Assembly: GCF_030272615.1 (NCBI RefSeq)
Contig: NC_081410.1
Coordinates: 260,574,437-260,638,436, forward strand
From: Cryptomeria japonica
Lineage: Eukaryota > Streptophyta > Pinopsida > Cupressales > Cupressaceae
Length of the DNA stretch: 64,000 bases
Direction: 5' to 3'
Shown here one piece after another: positions 1-11,171 of this stretch; position 1 is the stretch's first letter, and every line of letters begins with the position of its first letter. Below the pieces are notes generated by a model. That model did no database searches, was not told the DNA's origin, and saw only the letters and a program-made list of their open reading frames with translations. The position numbers and the translations under genes were made by a program.

Positions 1-530
1 ATTTGAAGGAATTAAAATGCCATAGTATCGATTTTGAGACTCTTGAGGATGTATGTCATTTCTTGATAAAATATTTGTCACCTCAAAGACTGCAGTGATC
101 CTAGAATCATAATTTTTCTTCGTGTCATCCAACTTTTTGATGCGAAATTTATGACCATTGCAGCACATAGCGTTGTGGTATTTGACCTACGATATGTCAA
201 ACATGTAAAAATTATTGCATCGTGAGTTGATAAACATATGGGTGATTAATAAAATTTATATGTACCTATTTATCTCTTAAACTATATGCTAAATTAATTT
301 CCCTTTGCGTAACATTGGAATCTCCATTACGATGAGCTTCTTTAACCAATGAAGCCACACATTCCCATGTTTATGTGTGACCAGAATGTTGACAACATTT
401 AATCCATAGCATCCTCCAATCAAGATTGTTTTCAATATACAAATGTAGTGCATCCCACTCTCGACCAATTGTACAAAAAATAAATAGATGTCTTACAACC
501 GATTTATTTTGAAGATTAAGAATTAATTAA

Positions 531-986
531 CTACAATAACATCTTATAATTACCTCTCACTTTCCTCAATCTACCTTTCCCCATCAAGTACTCCTCTTTG
601 AATTTGTTAATGGGGTTGGGATCCCAAATGCGATCCACGTGGATCTTTGCTGCAAACTTAGGAAGATATTCATAAATGTACACCATAGTCTGGTATACCA
701 TATATCCCTCCACCATAGAACCCTCAGGATGTTCTCTTTGTCAAACCAAAGCCTTGAAAAATTTCAAGTGCTTCTTAACCATCCACATTGACCTAGTGTG
801 TACAAGTCCACACAATTCAATCTCCTCAACTTGGTGTATGAGGTAGTGTTCTTGTGCATTGAAAAAAGATGAAGGTAGACACTTTTGCATTTCACACATT
901 AGATGAGAAATTTTTCTCTTCCAATATTTTATCTTCTTTATGGATTTCTTTACATGACAACCACCTACAAGACATTCAAGACGCAA
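531..986 (-). pseudogene. CACTA transposase DUF4218-like segment
   Basis: The frame at 986-741 reads KCLPSSFFNAQEHYLIHQVE and then ELCGLVHTRSMWMVKKHLKF. This matches the DUF4218 pattern (LPxSFFxxMxHLxxHLVxE...GPVxxRWMYPxERxxxxLK) that follows the Transposase_21 core in plant CACTA genes. The frame at 716-531 continues with MVEGYMVYQTMVYIYEYLPK, equivalent to the GSIAExYxxxExxxFxxxYL motif that ends DUF4218. The two parts are in different frames, so a frameshift lies near 716-741. The role of DUF4218 is unknown. Confidence 0.7.
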
Positions 987-1393
987 AAAAATATATTACA
1001 TAAAAAGTAAAACAAATCGCACATATAATATCTATACAACGAACTGATACATATATGACTTGCTTGATATTATTATCGAAGTCATCTGGGAGAGATAGAG
1101 GTAGAACGTATTGCAACAATTATTAAATTATTTTTTCATTTTTTTCTAACATAATACAATGAAAAGTACATGCGCAATATACAAATATATAATAAAAACA
1201 CAAGAACATGAATTACCTTAATGAAGGTATGCCAATCATGTGTTTTCATCCTTAGCCCAAATTCACTTTTCTTTGATATGAGATTATTTATGTTCGCAGC
1301 AAATCCTGTGGGAAATCGAATTTTTTGTATGACTTCTTTAATAGTATTGGTTTGTTGGTCCTTTAATAACCAAGGAAGCTCACTTATATTAAT

Positions 1394-2450
1394 CTAGTCT
1401 CCATGGCTATTTGATTGAATGACATTTTTCATTGCATGATTGGAATCCTGAATGACACTACAAATTTTGACAATTTTTTCTTTGTCACGCCTTCCATCCA
1501 ATATTTTACATAATGTCTCTGTTATATTCTTTCCAAAATGCATAGTATCAAACAAATGCACAATTTGTAACTGCTCATAGTAGGGCAACCTACTAAATTG
1601 TCGAGGATAAATTTTTAGTCCCATAGGAAGGTGGTCTTTTATGCCTTCACGACCTTCACGATAATCAATCACATCATCAGTAAACAAAACACAATAGAAA
1701 AGATGTTTTATAACATAAACCATTAGATGGAATGTTATTACCTTGATGATTAATTCTATTATATCCCAACTTCCATTGGTGAGGTGTCATTCTTTGTGGC
1801 TTTGATGTATTCTCTTCTTTTCCATCAAAAAGATGTTTTTTAGTATTTTGATACTTATGATTTTTGTGGAGAAAGTGCCTATACTCATCAAACACCTGCT
1901 TTCCTAAACTTTTTGAGTGACGAGATTTCATCTTTGGACCACAAACTAGACATGAAAATTTTCCCTTTGTTTGAAGACCTACAAGATAATGTATAATTGG
2001 ATTAAATATGTTAATTTTTTGAATTATAATTATCATGCGCAACTTGAACACTATAACATACCACAAAAAATTGTTAGCCCTAGGGCATCGTGTATTGTCC
2101 ATACATGCATCACATGGAATTGAATTTGTCTTTGTCCTATTGGTCTAGAGACATCATACATTCATATCTTTAACTTGGTACTTACCTAATCGAATGAACA
2201 AAAAAATTACATAATTATTATGACCATTTTACTGCAATATTTATAATTAAATGTAGATGACTATATTTAAATGATAAAATACCTGGAACAATCATTGCCA
2301 ACATTATGTGCTCCCTATTTATTGACATCTATGGAGGAATGTTATTGTTGATAACAAAAACAGGCCACATTGAGTAAACAGATCTCATATCTCCAAATGG
2401 ATTGACACCATTCGTTGCCAATGAAAGCCTGAGATTATGAGGTTCTTATT
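1394..2450 (-). pseudogene. CACTA transposase core (Transposase_21) fragments
   Basis: At about 2440-2340 the minus strand reads NLRLSLATNGVNPFGDMRSV then YSMWPVFVINNNIPP, the best conserved block of Transposase_21, ending at a TAG where the family normally has Trp. The frame at 2102-1677 continues with GLQTKGKFSCLVCGP (usual form GxxTKGxLACPxC) and a charged HRRFL-type segment (YRHFLHKNHKYQNTKKH). The frame at 1723-1394 has LFDTMHFGKNITETLCKIL, matching the xLDVMHIEKNVxxxLLxxLL motif. Asp and His of that motif are kept. Stops and frame changes between blocks make the copy defective. Family assignment is strong because four ordered motifs agree. Confidence 0.8.
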
Positions 2451-2689
2451 TAAAGTGTGGCCACTTTTCCTCTATGTCCATAAATGTTGAACCATCCACA
2501 GGCATTTAAATAATGTCATCTCGACTTCTATTGCATGAATGGTAATCCATAAATTATGCCAAGCTAGTGCACTTGAATAAACGTTGCATACGTGGAATAA
2601 TGGGAATATAGGGAAGAACCTTGTGAGGAACCCTTTTTGTTATTTGATTTGTTCGATATCTACTGATATGACATTCAGGGCATTCAGTT

Positions 2690-3605
2690 CAAAATTCATG
2701 TTGTTTGTGATATATAATATGATCATTGGGACAAGCATCTATTGCTTGATACTCCATTCCAATATCTTTCATAATGGCAGATAATTGTTGGTATGAGTGA
2801 GGTAGAATATTTGATGGTGGTAACAAAAACTCACCTATCAATCTACAACAAAAAAATATAATTTGTTAATATAAAGAATATTAATGGTACAACGTGATTC
2901 ACCATTTATTATGACATATATTGCATACCTTAACATACGTGAGATTGTTATGTTGGATAAACCATTAATAACCTTCAAGTTCACCAACAACAATACAACA
3001 AAGAGAAGAGTTGTCTGGGAGCCTTCGTAAAGGGCCTCAGATGCCTTCTCAAGTAGAGGGACATCATGAAAAACATCAAGGTCATCTTCATCATCATGAT
3101 CAGTTGTGCCAGTACTAAATGTGTCATGGATCAATGTATTTGTACCATCATCTTCAATTGTGTTTTGTGGCTCATGATCGTCATCTTCCATGGGATCATT
3201 ATCTTCAGCTTCGATATTCACACCTCCATGTTCCTCCACTTTGAAAACCATATTCTTTGGGTTGTGTTGATCCATATCATGTGCTCCAGGGTGATTGACC
3301 TATATTAAATTGGTCCACATAAACAAACCATGATCATGATCTCATCATCAAGTGATTTTATATGTATATAAATTGTTAAAATGATATAATGATAAACTTA
3401 CCAATGGATGATAATCATGTCCACCTTCAATGTGACCATGTAAGCTACAATGTTTCTTAGATGTTTTGATTAGAAGTCTTCTAGTCTTTAACCCCTTACA
3501 AATTTTGTAGGGACAATAAAATTTTCCATCACCTTTTCTTTTCAAGTTAGACCACAATCTAGCAATTGTCTCCTTATTTTGTTGTTTGCTGATATTGTTT
3601 GACAT
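2690..3605 (-). pseudogene. CACTA transposase, N-terminal fragments
   Basis: An ATG at 3605 opens an 85-residue reading frame with a Cys/His-bearing basic segment (FYCPYKICKGLKTRR). Another frame (3275-2838) carries a long acidic run (EDNDPMEDDDHE) and then a helical segment, PLLEKASEALYEGSQTTLLF, typical of the region before the Transposase_21 core. Around 2770-2690 another frame gives the family signature IDACPNDHIIYH followed by a CPECHISRYR-like stretch, the ACPNDC...CP-C-xSR pattern of this family. These pieces together support a tnp2-type transposase N-terminus. Breaks between 3348 and 3275 and at 2838 mean it cannot be translated as one product without splicing. Confidence 0.7.
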
Positions 3606-3650
3606 GGTCTTTCTTCATAGGCAAGAAAATCAGGCTATAGAACTAGCTAT

Positions 3651-4141
3651 ATAGAATTTGAAATTTTAGTTATAAAATTATGTTTCAGTATAATATACCA
3701 AATTAAATTACTTGAACATAGAAATTAAGAAAATTGAATCAAAATCATTTAACTCTTCTTTTTCATCTCAAAACATATCTAATGGCTTTGTGGTATGCAA
3801 TCCTTGTATCATATCTTAAGTTGACTAATGTCTAATTGGGGTAATCCATGAGTGTCTAATTTGAATTCATTATCAGTGTTGTGAAGTCATCGAGAGTATG
3901 GTGATAGTCATCCTTATAGGATCCTCTCAATACTATCCAAATCAGTCTAAAAGGAAAGTAACTATCCATTCCCATGCTCATGAATACTTACATGACTAAT
4001 ACTGCCCTTGTGTATCCTAAACATTGGGGAGACCTTATTTGACTTGCCTAATCAATGTGGTTGTTGTCCTAATATGAAATACTGAGTTCTACCCTTGCCT
4101 CTACATCAAACTTCTCACATCATGTTTCTTCAACAAAACAC
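3651..4141. other. No feature recognised
   Basis: AT-rich stretch upstream of the CACTA transposase start. I see no coding pattern, RNA gene or terminal repeat here. Confidence 0.5.
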
Positions 4142-5620
4142 ACTAATATGAATTGAGCCAACACCATGAAGATAGGGTCAAGTATCATGGCAAATAATCA
4201 TAATACGTGAAGATAGGGTTCACACATAAGTGTTGGCTCTCAACAATGCCACACTTCCAAAATTTTTAGTCTCAAGACTTCTCCTATTGGGTCAACACTC
4301 ATTTATGGCCACAAGGCCAAATCAATGTATCTAGGCTTCAAACTCCTTACTCTAGGCTTGGAGGACCCTGCTCAAGGTCTATGAACACTCACTTGGTATT
4401 AAAATAGAAATAGCCTTCCTCTAGAACTTTGTTTGCAATGCACACATCATTGGTAATCATTGTTATGATGGATGGTCTATTAGGATAGTAAATAAAATGC
4501 TTATTCTTTTTCCACCCTTTGAAACTACAACAAGGTATTTGACTTTGCAGGGTCCCTACACATCACTTCAACACCAAACATTAGGCAATTCAACCTTTTT
4601 CCTTCTCAATACATTTTTTTTGTCTTTCATTGGTTTTCTCAGTCTGATACATAGGGATATCAGACCTTTCATGGCATCATCACACACGCAAACTTCCCCA
4701 TATGTCCCTGTAAGTCTAATATATTAAATACATTTCACCTAGCACTATCTGGTATAGATTCTTGTGTCCTATCCATATAGGATGTTTTCACACCACACTA
4801 TCATCCTTGACTCATGTGTATGATGTAGAGGTAGGGGCATGTATAATGGTTTCAACATACAAAGTCAATGATCATACAGTCCATTCTTCTAGACACCCTT
4901 GGATATATTAATTAGCTTCTAGGCTTGGGAAAACTAATATTATTTGAGCCAACACCATGAGTATAGGGTCAAGTATCATGGAAACTGATCATAATTTGTG
5001 ACGATAGGGTTCACACTCATTGATGGTCATTTTGCAACTCACCTTGAGTCTACATGAGCTGTAGAAGCTTGTGATAAGTATGGATGATTGTCTCGTTCCA
5101 ATATGTAGTCCTTTCATATTTTAGATGCCTACACACTATGTTGTTGTTAAGTATTTATGTAGTCTTAAGACATCTCATGACTCCATTGCATGTCCACACT
5201 TGGGTTTACAAACACAACTCTGTCAAAACAAAAACAATATCACTAGTAAAACTATGACTGTGACAATTAATACCCTTAAGACAGTCATAGAAATTTAATC
5301 TATTTCATTTGGTTTTGATCCACAAACCCTTTTGAAGGTTGCATAGGGTCCCCTCACCCCTCTCTCTATCATCAACCACTTCAAAATACCAATCGCTTGG
5401 TCTTCCCACCAAATTCTTCACTCTTACTACGTTTTACTAACTGATACATAGAGATATCAGACTGTCCTCATGCCCAAACAAGTACCAAATCCAATTTGGA
5501 GCCCTGCACACAAAATAATATGATACATAGCATGAAAAAATGTCTTCCCATGCATTTGGGTGAATTTATATACATGGGAGACCAAACTATACATTATTTA
5601 CTCCTCTTGGTAAACACTAG
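4142..5620. repeat. Old direct duplication, unit about 790 bp
   Basis: Two anchor blocks recur in the same order and orientation at about the same offset. Block A (GAGCCAACACCATGA, then GATAGGGTCAAGTATCATGG, then GATAGGGTTCACAC) is at about 4155-4232 and 4947-5025. Block B, centred on CTGATACATAGNGATATCAGAC and preceded by an AGGGTCCC block, is at about 4545-4680 and 5340-5480. Offsets of about 790 bp for both suggest an ancient tandem duplication; sequence between the blocks is too diverged to align by eye. Origin unknown; subterminal repeats of the neighbouring CACTA element are one possibility. Confidence 0.5.
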
Positions 5621-7000
5621 GCAGGGTTTTGACATTTTTTCGAAAAAATGTGATTTCTTTAAAACACAATAAAATTTAATGCCATAAAAAGACAAAATGA
5701 AGTTAACTCACTGCTCTACCACATCCAATGGACTTCCCATCAAATTATGACAATTTTTACAATAAAAAATGAAGAGAATTAGACCAAAACGTCGAAAAAT
5801 GCACATAAAACCCCATTTCATTAAGCAAAACTCTTGGATGGCATGCCAAAGGCCTATTTATTCCCATCCAAGTGGGTTAAAACCTCAAACCATCATAAAC
5901 TAACTTTCCAACCATATTTTAAAGAAGTTGATAAAAGAAATGCAAAAGTTGTCATGAAAATGACAACTTTTTTCCCAATGGACCTCAAACTTTCACAATT
6001 AGGTCCCAATACATGAATATTTGAATGGTATGGCAGCATCCAAAGAGGGTAAATCTTGCACACAAATTGAAATGACATAAATATTACAATAAAATATTTA
6101 TTCAAATATGCAATTAACAATCTCCATGAACATCAATCCTCTTCACATTTAATGTCTCGCCCTAGCGTTTCAATTTTTTAGATAGTTATTGATTTGATCA
6201 AACACATGGCAATTATATTTATGGTCTTTTATATTCTTGTTTCTTGCATAGCCCATCTCTATATTGTGCTACAGACAGTCTTTGTAGCCTTCCAAAGTAG
6301 TGTTATGTTTGTTCATTTCCCCTTTTACTAAACTCTATAAACTGTAATCTTGTATTTATTTTTAATCGGTGCTTTCCTACATTGTTTGATCTGCCATCTT
6401 GTTAGAAATCTCCTCTCTATTATGCTTTGATGGATGTTACATCCTGTTACAAACCTCACATTTTGGCACTGGTAGAAAGGATATTAGCAAAGGTTGTGGA
6501 ATATGGATTTTACATCTACCAATTGTCATTCCATCTTGTGCATATAGCTTTTACATGTAGAAGAAATAAATTTGATTAATAGGCCATTTGACGGATATAA
6601 GTGAAGGATGTAAGTACTAAAGGTGTGGCACTAGTGACTTTGGTACATGAAGGTGACTAGAGGTTGTGGAAGGAGAAATAGTGGAAGTTGGATCTATGGT
6701 AGAGGTGGGAGTAGATGTTATTTACGCATGAAAATGTTAAGCTAATACTCATAAAATAGCTAGGAATCCAACTTAAGGCATTCTATTTGTTAATAAATTT
6801 CTCTACCATTGAGCTACTACCCCCTTTCTTACCATTCCATTGTTGGCTTGAGTGTAGATTATTTTCAACACCCATTATAAAACACATTATAGGTTCTTGG
6901 GGCTCCTAACCTAACCTAGCTTTGATAAAATTTTGAGCTACTACTCATGGACTAGTTAGGTTACCAAGATATGACCTTCTATTTGTTGTTAGAATGCGAT
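5621..7000. other. No feature recognised
   Basis: Short open frames here look random and lack codon or domain signals. No LTR, terminal inverted repeat or RNA gene was seen. Confidence 0.4.
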
Positions 7001-7170
7001 CTATGACTAAGTATTAGAGGATCTTACTAACTTGGGTATCATGCTTTTATGTGTCTCTGACATGACTCCTAGTAACTATATAAGGATCTTACTAGTCCTA
7101 GATCTATGCCTTGTCTTTTTGATATGGTTCCTAGTGAGAATATATGGATCTTACTAGTTCTAAATGTCAT
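7001..7170. repeat. Imperfect tandem repeat, about 62-65 bp, three units
   Basis: The anchor GGATCTTACTA occurs at 7019, 7084 and 7146, each preceded by a (C)CTAGT-like block and a TATA-rich link (for example CTCCTAGTAACTATATAAGG and TTCCTAGTGAGAATATATGG). Units are clearly related but diverged. No coding role is apparent. Confidence 0.65.
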
Positions 7171-8609
7171 AACTTTGTGTTTTGCATGCTCCATGTGTGT
7201 TACCAATGTTACTCATATTACTCACTTTGTACTTCTCTTTTATCTCAATATTGTAGATTGGCAATATCATAAGTCTTGGGAGCTACCACCTTTCCAAACT
7301 TGTAGTCATCTTGACTCTTCAATATCTTGGTGAAAGAATATTTGGTTTCTCCATATTTTCCCAAGAGTACATGAGCATAATTTCATACTCTTGCTAAGAG
7401 GGGGCTAAATAATGCATCATAAGTTGTATCTCTTTATAAATACACACTAGGTTTGGACTCACTTTAGTGGTTGTGCCTTATTTATGCCTAATTGTACTTA
7501 GGTTTGAGAATGTTTCCATAAATTTGGTTCATTCCCTTATTCATGATGTTCCTCATGGCTCAATTTTCTAGGACTAGGGTCTTGGGAACCCTTATTCATA
7601 GAAATTGGACCTAAAATTTGAAAGATGAATGTTGGATTCACAAAATAGTAGGAATTTCCTCTCCAAATTTGGACTTTTCCAAAAGTTCAATTTGAAAAGG
7701 TGCAAGTTGCATATAGATAAAAGTCTATTTCTCATTTCAAAACCCTATCAACTCCAACCCACATTTACCAATTTTGAAATCAAGCAATTCAAATCAATTG
7801 AGCATAGATCTATAATCAAGGAACAAGGAATTCAAAGATACAACTTTGTTATATCAGTTATGATCAACTACATTATGTTTTTCCATGATGAAATAATACA
7901 CTAACATGTTCTCGAAGCATTAAGGCTTGTGTGGAACTTCATGCCAAGCATTTCAAAATTGAGGTATATTGGTCAATTTTTTATTTACATTTATGTTTGG
8001 AATATATTAACACAAACTCTAATGTTATGAAGCTTCCTTTGCTAGATACCTCCCTAGAACTGGTTCAAGATGACTCTCACACACATTTGTAAATGTGCAA
8101 GGAAACACAATAGACAAAAAAAATAGTAGAAAAGGAAGATGGTTTTCCAGCTAAAGAGCTTAATATAAAACATGAAAAATTTAAGTAACTATATGGAACT
8201 ATCTCACTGTTAGAGGGGGTGTGGTTGATAACTACAAAAATAGTTTGATAATGGCCTCTCCTACTCTATCTTCTAATGAGAACTAGAAACTCATAAATGC
8301 TACCCGTGAAAGGTTGATCCTTTAACCGGTTAGCTCGTTCTTCATTGTGTATACATCCTAGTGCCATGGTAGGGGTAGGGTGGGAGAGAGAGAAAAGAGA
8401 AAGAGAGGTTGATTACCCTCTAGGCCATATAGAATTCATGGTGGCAAAAGGGGAATACTGAACATTGACAACCGAGGCATGGGGGCATCATTAAAAGACT
8501 TCCGATGATGTTGACCTAGGAATGAGAAAGCACAAGTAGTTGTGAAATATACTGGATAGCTCAAGCAATGGGTGGGACACAAGCAATTCCTCATATATGA
8601 AAATCAATG
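7171..8609. other. No feature recognised
   Basis: AT-rich, no domain-bearing frame. A purine-rich patch lies near 8370-8410. Nothing else stands out. Confidence 0.4.
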
Positions 8610-8845
8610 AATGAAGGTGAAGATTCAGCTACCTCAAATGGTGAAGATTCTACCCAAGCAATTCCTCATATTATGCAAATATTATGCAAATCCAAAATTC
8701 CTCATGCAAATATTATGCAAATCCAAAGATTCAATGAATGAAGGTGAAGATTCAACAATTCCTCATATTATGCAAATCCAAAATGAAGGTGAAGATTCTA
8801 CCTCGAATGGTGAGTGTGCGAAAGTACCTCGAATGGTGAGTGTGT
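8610..8845 (+). repeat. Short interspersed-tandem repeats of two motifs
   Basis: AATGAAGGTGAAGATTC recurs at 8610, 8737 and 8782, alternating with copies of ATTCCTCAT(A)...ATTATGCAAATCC (about 8660-8780), and CCTCGAATGGTGAGTGTG recurs at about 8802 and 8828. An 85-codon frame runs through but simply reflects the repeats; I do not call it a gene. Confidence 0.6.
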
Positions 8846-9122
8846 CGTTTGATCTTGCTAGGGGTTGAGGTCGACGCAGAAGCTTGCGTGGGATCGAATG
8901 CACAAATGACTTGCCCTCTTTTTTTCTTAAAGTATAATGCTCGTTGTCATCAAAATTTCGACGAACGCAGACACTTTTTTGAAAAAGAAAACAAATTTCA
9001 TCGCTAATGCCTTCTCCGTCGAAACCAAATGTGAAATTATCGTTGGAATTTAGATGAATTCGGGCATTTCTTTAAAAAAATCAAATTTGGTCACAATATA
9101 CCCTCTCTGTCAGAAACCTCCA
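8846..9122. other. No feature recognised
   Basis: Spacer between two repeat blocks; two AT/A-rich stretches (about 8930-9070) look like a diverged pair sharing CAAATTT and TTTTTT(G)AAAAA patterns. No gene seen. Confidence 0.3.
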
Positions 9123-9618
9123 TTGCTTGGGTCTATAAACCTGAGCAACGCCTTGTTTTTACTTTGTGCATGTGGTAGGGTTAGGTTTTGTAAATCTGAA
9201 CCACACCAACTTTTGGTGGTGTTTGGGTTTACAAACCCGAACCCCACCTTTCCTTAGCTCTTTCATTTTATGGTGTATGGTGGGCCTATGGGCCAGACCT
9301 ATATCATGGATCCATCCTTTGGTGTATGGCAGGCCTGTAGGTCTGACCTACACCATTTTATCTTTCCCTCAAGTGTGGTTTGGACCTATAGGTTTGCCCT
9401 ACACTCTTTTATCCATTTACCTTTTTGGGTGTATTTCAGACCTATAAGTCTGATCTTAACCAATCACATGATTTTCCCCAAGGTGCAGTTCGGGTCCATA
9501 AGCCCAAACTACACTTGGCCTTTATTCCAAGTGTAGTTTGGGTCTATGAATCTGAACTGCACCTTTGAGTCACACTTAGGATTAGGTGTAAATTGGACCT
9601 ATGAATCCAAATTACAAC
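9123..9618. repeat. Array of ten imperfect palindromes, about 52 bp period
   Basis: Ten consecutive units each form an inverted repeat around a 2-6 nt centre, usually TATA/TATG/TGTA. Units start near 9123, 9171, 9215, 9271, 9320, 9372, 9427, 9480, 9529 and 9583. Examples: arms GGTGGTGTTTGGGTTT and AAACCCGAACCCCACC (9215-9248); arms TGGTGTATGGCAGGCC and GGTCTGACCTACACCA (9320-9355). The outer arm core is GGTGTAG.../...CTACACC, and the inner arm varies widely between units while staying roughly self-complementary. The array ends about 200 bp upstream of the aORF start at 9820. Function unknown. Confidence 0.8.
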
Positions 9619-9819
9619 AATTGCACACACATGTAAATAGGGTTCGTAGGATCGATTTATACTTGTTCTATCATGATGCAATAAGGGTTTTTGTAACCCT
9701 AATGTTACCAAATTCAGCACATGCATGATCCTGTTCAATTCAAATTATCAAAGATGGTTGATGATTGCTCTTCTCAAGTACTGCTAATTTCTCTATTCTA
9801 AAGTGTCATTTTTTACCAG

Positions 9820-10970
9820 ATGACAGAACCATCTCCAAGCAAGAAGACCGTGAAGTTAAAGAAGCAATATTCACATCCGATCTTCCCACCTTCATTAGTA
9901 TCTTCCAATTTTGATCATATAAGGGATACTGAAATAGGTCATGTATACCTAGCATAATTTTTCAAAAGGACTGGGCATCCACCTTCATACTATACAAAGG
10001 AGCCTACCATCAACAACGATATTCATCTGGTCTCAACATTCCCAATGTCTACTCAGGATCCTGAATTTGTTATGGCAATTGCAAATTATTTTGATCCTGT
10101 TAGCAGGAGTGTGAAGGATACAAGTGGCAAGAAACTAATCAAGCTTGATGAAGACTTCTTTGACACTATCTTCAAGTGTCTGAGCATTGAAAAGAATTCT
10201 AATATCACCATGCAGTCATCACAAGCTTACTATGATAGGAATTTAGATTTCTAATATCACCATGCAGTTAGCACAAGCTTACTATGACAGGAATTTAGAT
10301 AAGTGTAGAAATAATATGAATAATAATTGGTTAAATACCTCAAGACCTAGAATTGTCAGGTGGCTGAAATCCTTTCCTAGAAGTGATTTCATTGAAGAGG
10401 TCAATGACTTGGTTACTCTCCTAAGCATGGTAAAAGGGATTCCTACTTCAAATACCTACTATGAATGAATGTATCAATACATCTATGTCATTAGGAAAAA
10501 TAAGGTGAAGATATTTTAGGACAAGCAAATAAGTGATGCCATATGTGAGCAACTCACTAAGGTGCCAACTACCCTCAAGCTCTACATGACATCTTATTCG
10601 GTCTATGCGATGGCTTCTATGAGGAATTTCCCAAGTTTGTCTACATAAGGAGACAAAAGGAAAGTTGTTGTGTATGAATATTATTCCCAGTTGGTTTTGA
10701 AGAACAGTTTTCATTATTTTCAAAGGGGTGGATGATGTTTTCTTTGTCTATCACATGTTCATGCTTAACAAAGATTTCTACAATAAAAGAGTGTCAGATC
10801 ATGCATGGGAAGTAGTGAAAGAGTATGGGTGTTTGTTCCTACAATTCCCCAGCTTCACCTATCTTAGGGTGGGATACTTTTTTTACCTATTTTTGACTAT
10901 CAGATCAAAAATAGCCTTCAAATGGGTCTTAGGTCTCCTTGAGAGGGTTTTGTACGTGACTGAGTGTTAA
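9820..10970 (+). pseudogene. Retroelement accessory ORF (aORF), 5' half, plus-strand copy
   Basis: Starting from ATG 9820 the frame gives MTEPSPSKKTVKLK..., RDTEIGHVYL and FVMAIANYFDPVSRSV, colinear with IDIEIGHIKL and FIMTIAPFYNPDTRKC in the aORF of the minus Tat element (39361-35741). Later parts (VVYEYYSQL, about 10665-10690; VVKEYGCLFLQFPSFTYLRV, about 10810-10875) match VWEYYSQL and IIREWACWFIQNLRSTYIKV there. The copy is dead: TAA near 9955, a 52-bp internal duplication at 10198-10303, and further stops near 10515 and 10650. Homology stops at about 10880 and resumes at 23.63 kb. No enzyme motif is visible and the function is unknown. It could be the 3' accessory gene of an otherwise lost Tat-like element, or a domesticated relative; I favour the former. 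Confidence 0.65.
10198..10303 (+). repeat. 52-bp tandem duplication inside the aORF
   Basis: The block beginning TCTAATATCACCATGCAGT is present twice (10198 and 10250) with few differences, both copies containing ACAAGCTTACTATGA and GGAATTTAGAT. 52 is not a multiple of three, so the duplication shifts the frame and adds an in-frame TAA at about 10252. Confidence 0.85.
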
Positions 10971-11171
10971 TTTTTTTCTAATACCTTGATTTCATGTCAT
11001 CAAGTTATATAAAGGATTACCTATTTTTGACTATCAGGTCAAAAATAGCCTTCAAATGGGTCTTAGGTCTCCTTGAGAGGGTTTTATACATGAATGAGTG
11101 TTAATTTTTTTTCTAATACCTTGATTTCATGTCATCAAGTTATATAAAGGAAAAGGTTAATACTCTCAAGT
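10883..11171 (+). repeat. Tandem duplication, unit 144 bp, two copies
   Basis: Two near-identical consecutive copies start at 10883 and 11027 with TTACCTATTTTTGACTATCA and end with CAAGTTATATAAAGGA. They sit exactly where the aORF homology breaks off. Few substitutions separate them, so the duplication is younger than the decay of the gene. Confidence 0.85.

Larger units (their letters stand above)
1..3650 (-). mobile_element. Degenerate CACTA (En/Spm-like) DNA transposon, truncated by the window edge
   Basis: Reading right to left, protein fragments occur in the order expected for the large transposase (tnp2/Transposase_21 family) of plant CACTA elements: an acidic N-terminal part (about 3605-2690), the core Transposase_21 region (about 2450-1394) and a DUF4218-like segment (about 986-531). 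Stops and frame changes between fragments show it is not functional; some gaps may be former introns. I found no convincing CACTA terminal inverted repeat in 3.6-9 kb, so the 5' end of the element is unplaced. From 1 to 530 the same strand still yields broken coding-like sequence that I could not assign. Confidence 0.75.

Noticed and set aside
9123-9618. CRISPR-like array (regular ~52 bp spacing)
   Set aside because: No constant direct repeat with unique spacers; units are palindromes that vary internally, and the context is a plant nuclear genome.
9054-9738. Several overlapping frames on both strands through the palindrome array
   Set aside because: Frames on both strands follow from the repeat structure; no domain or codon signal.
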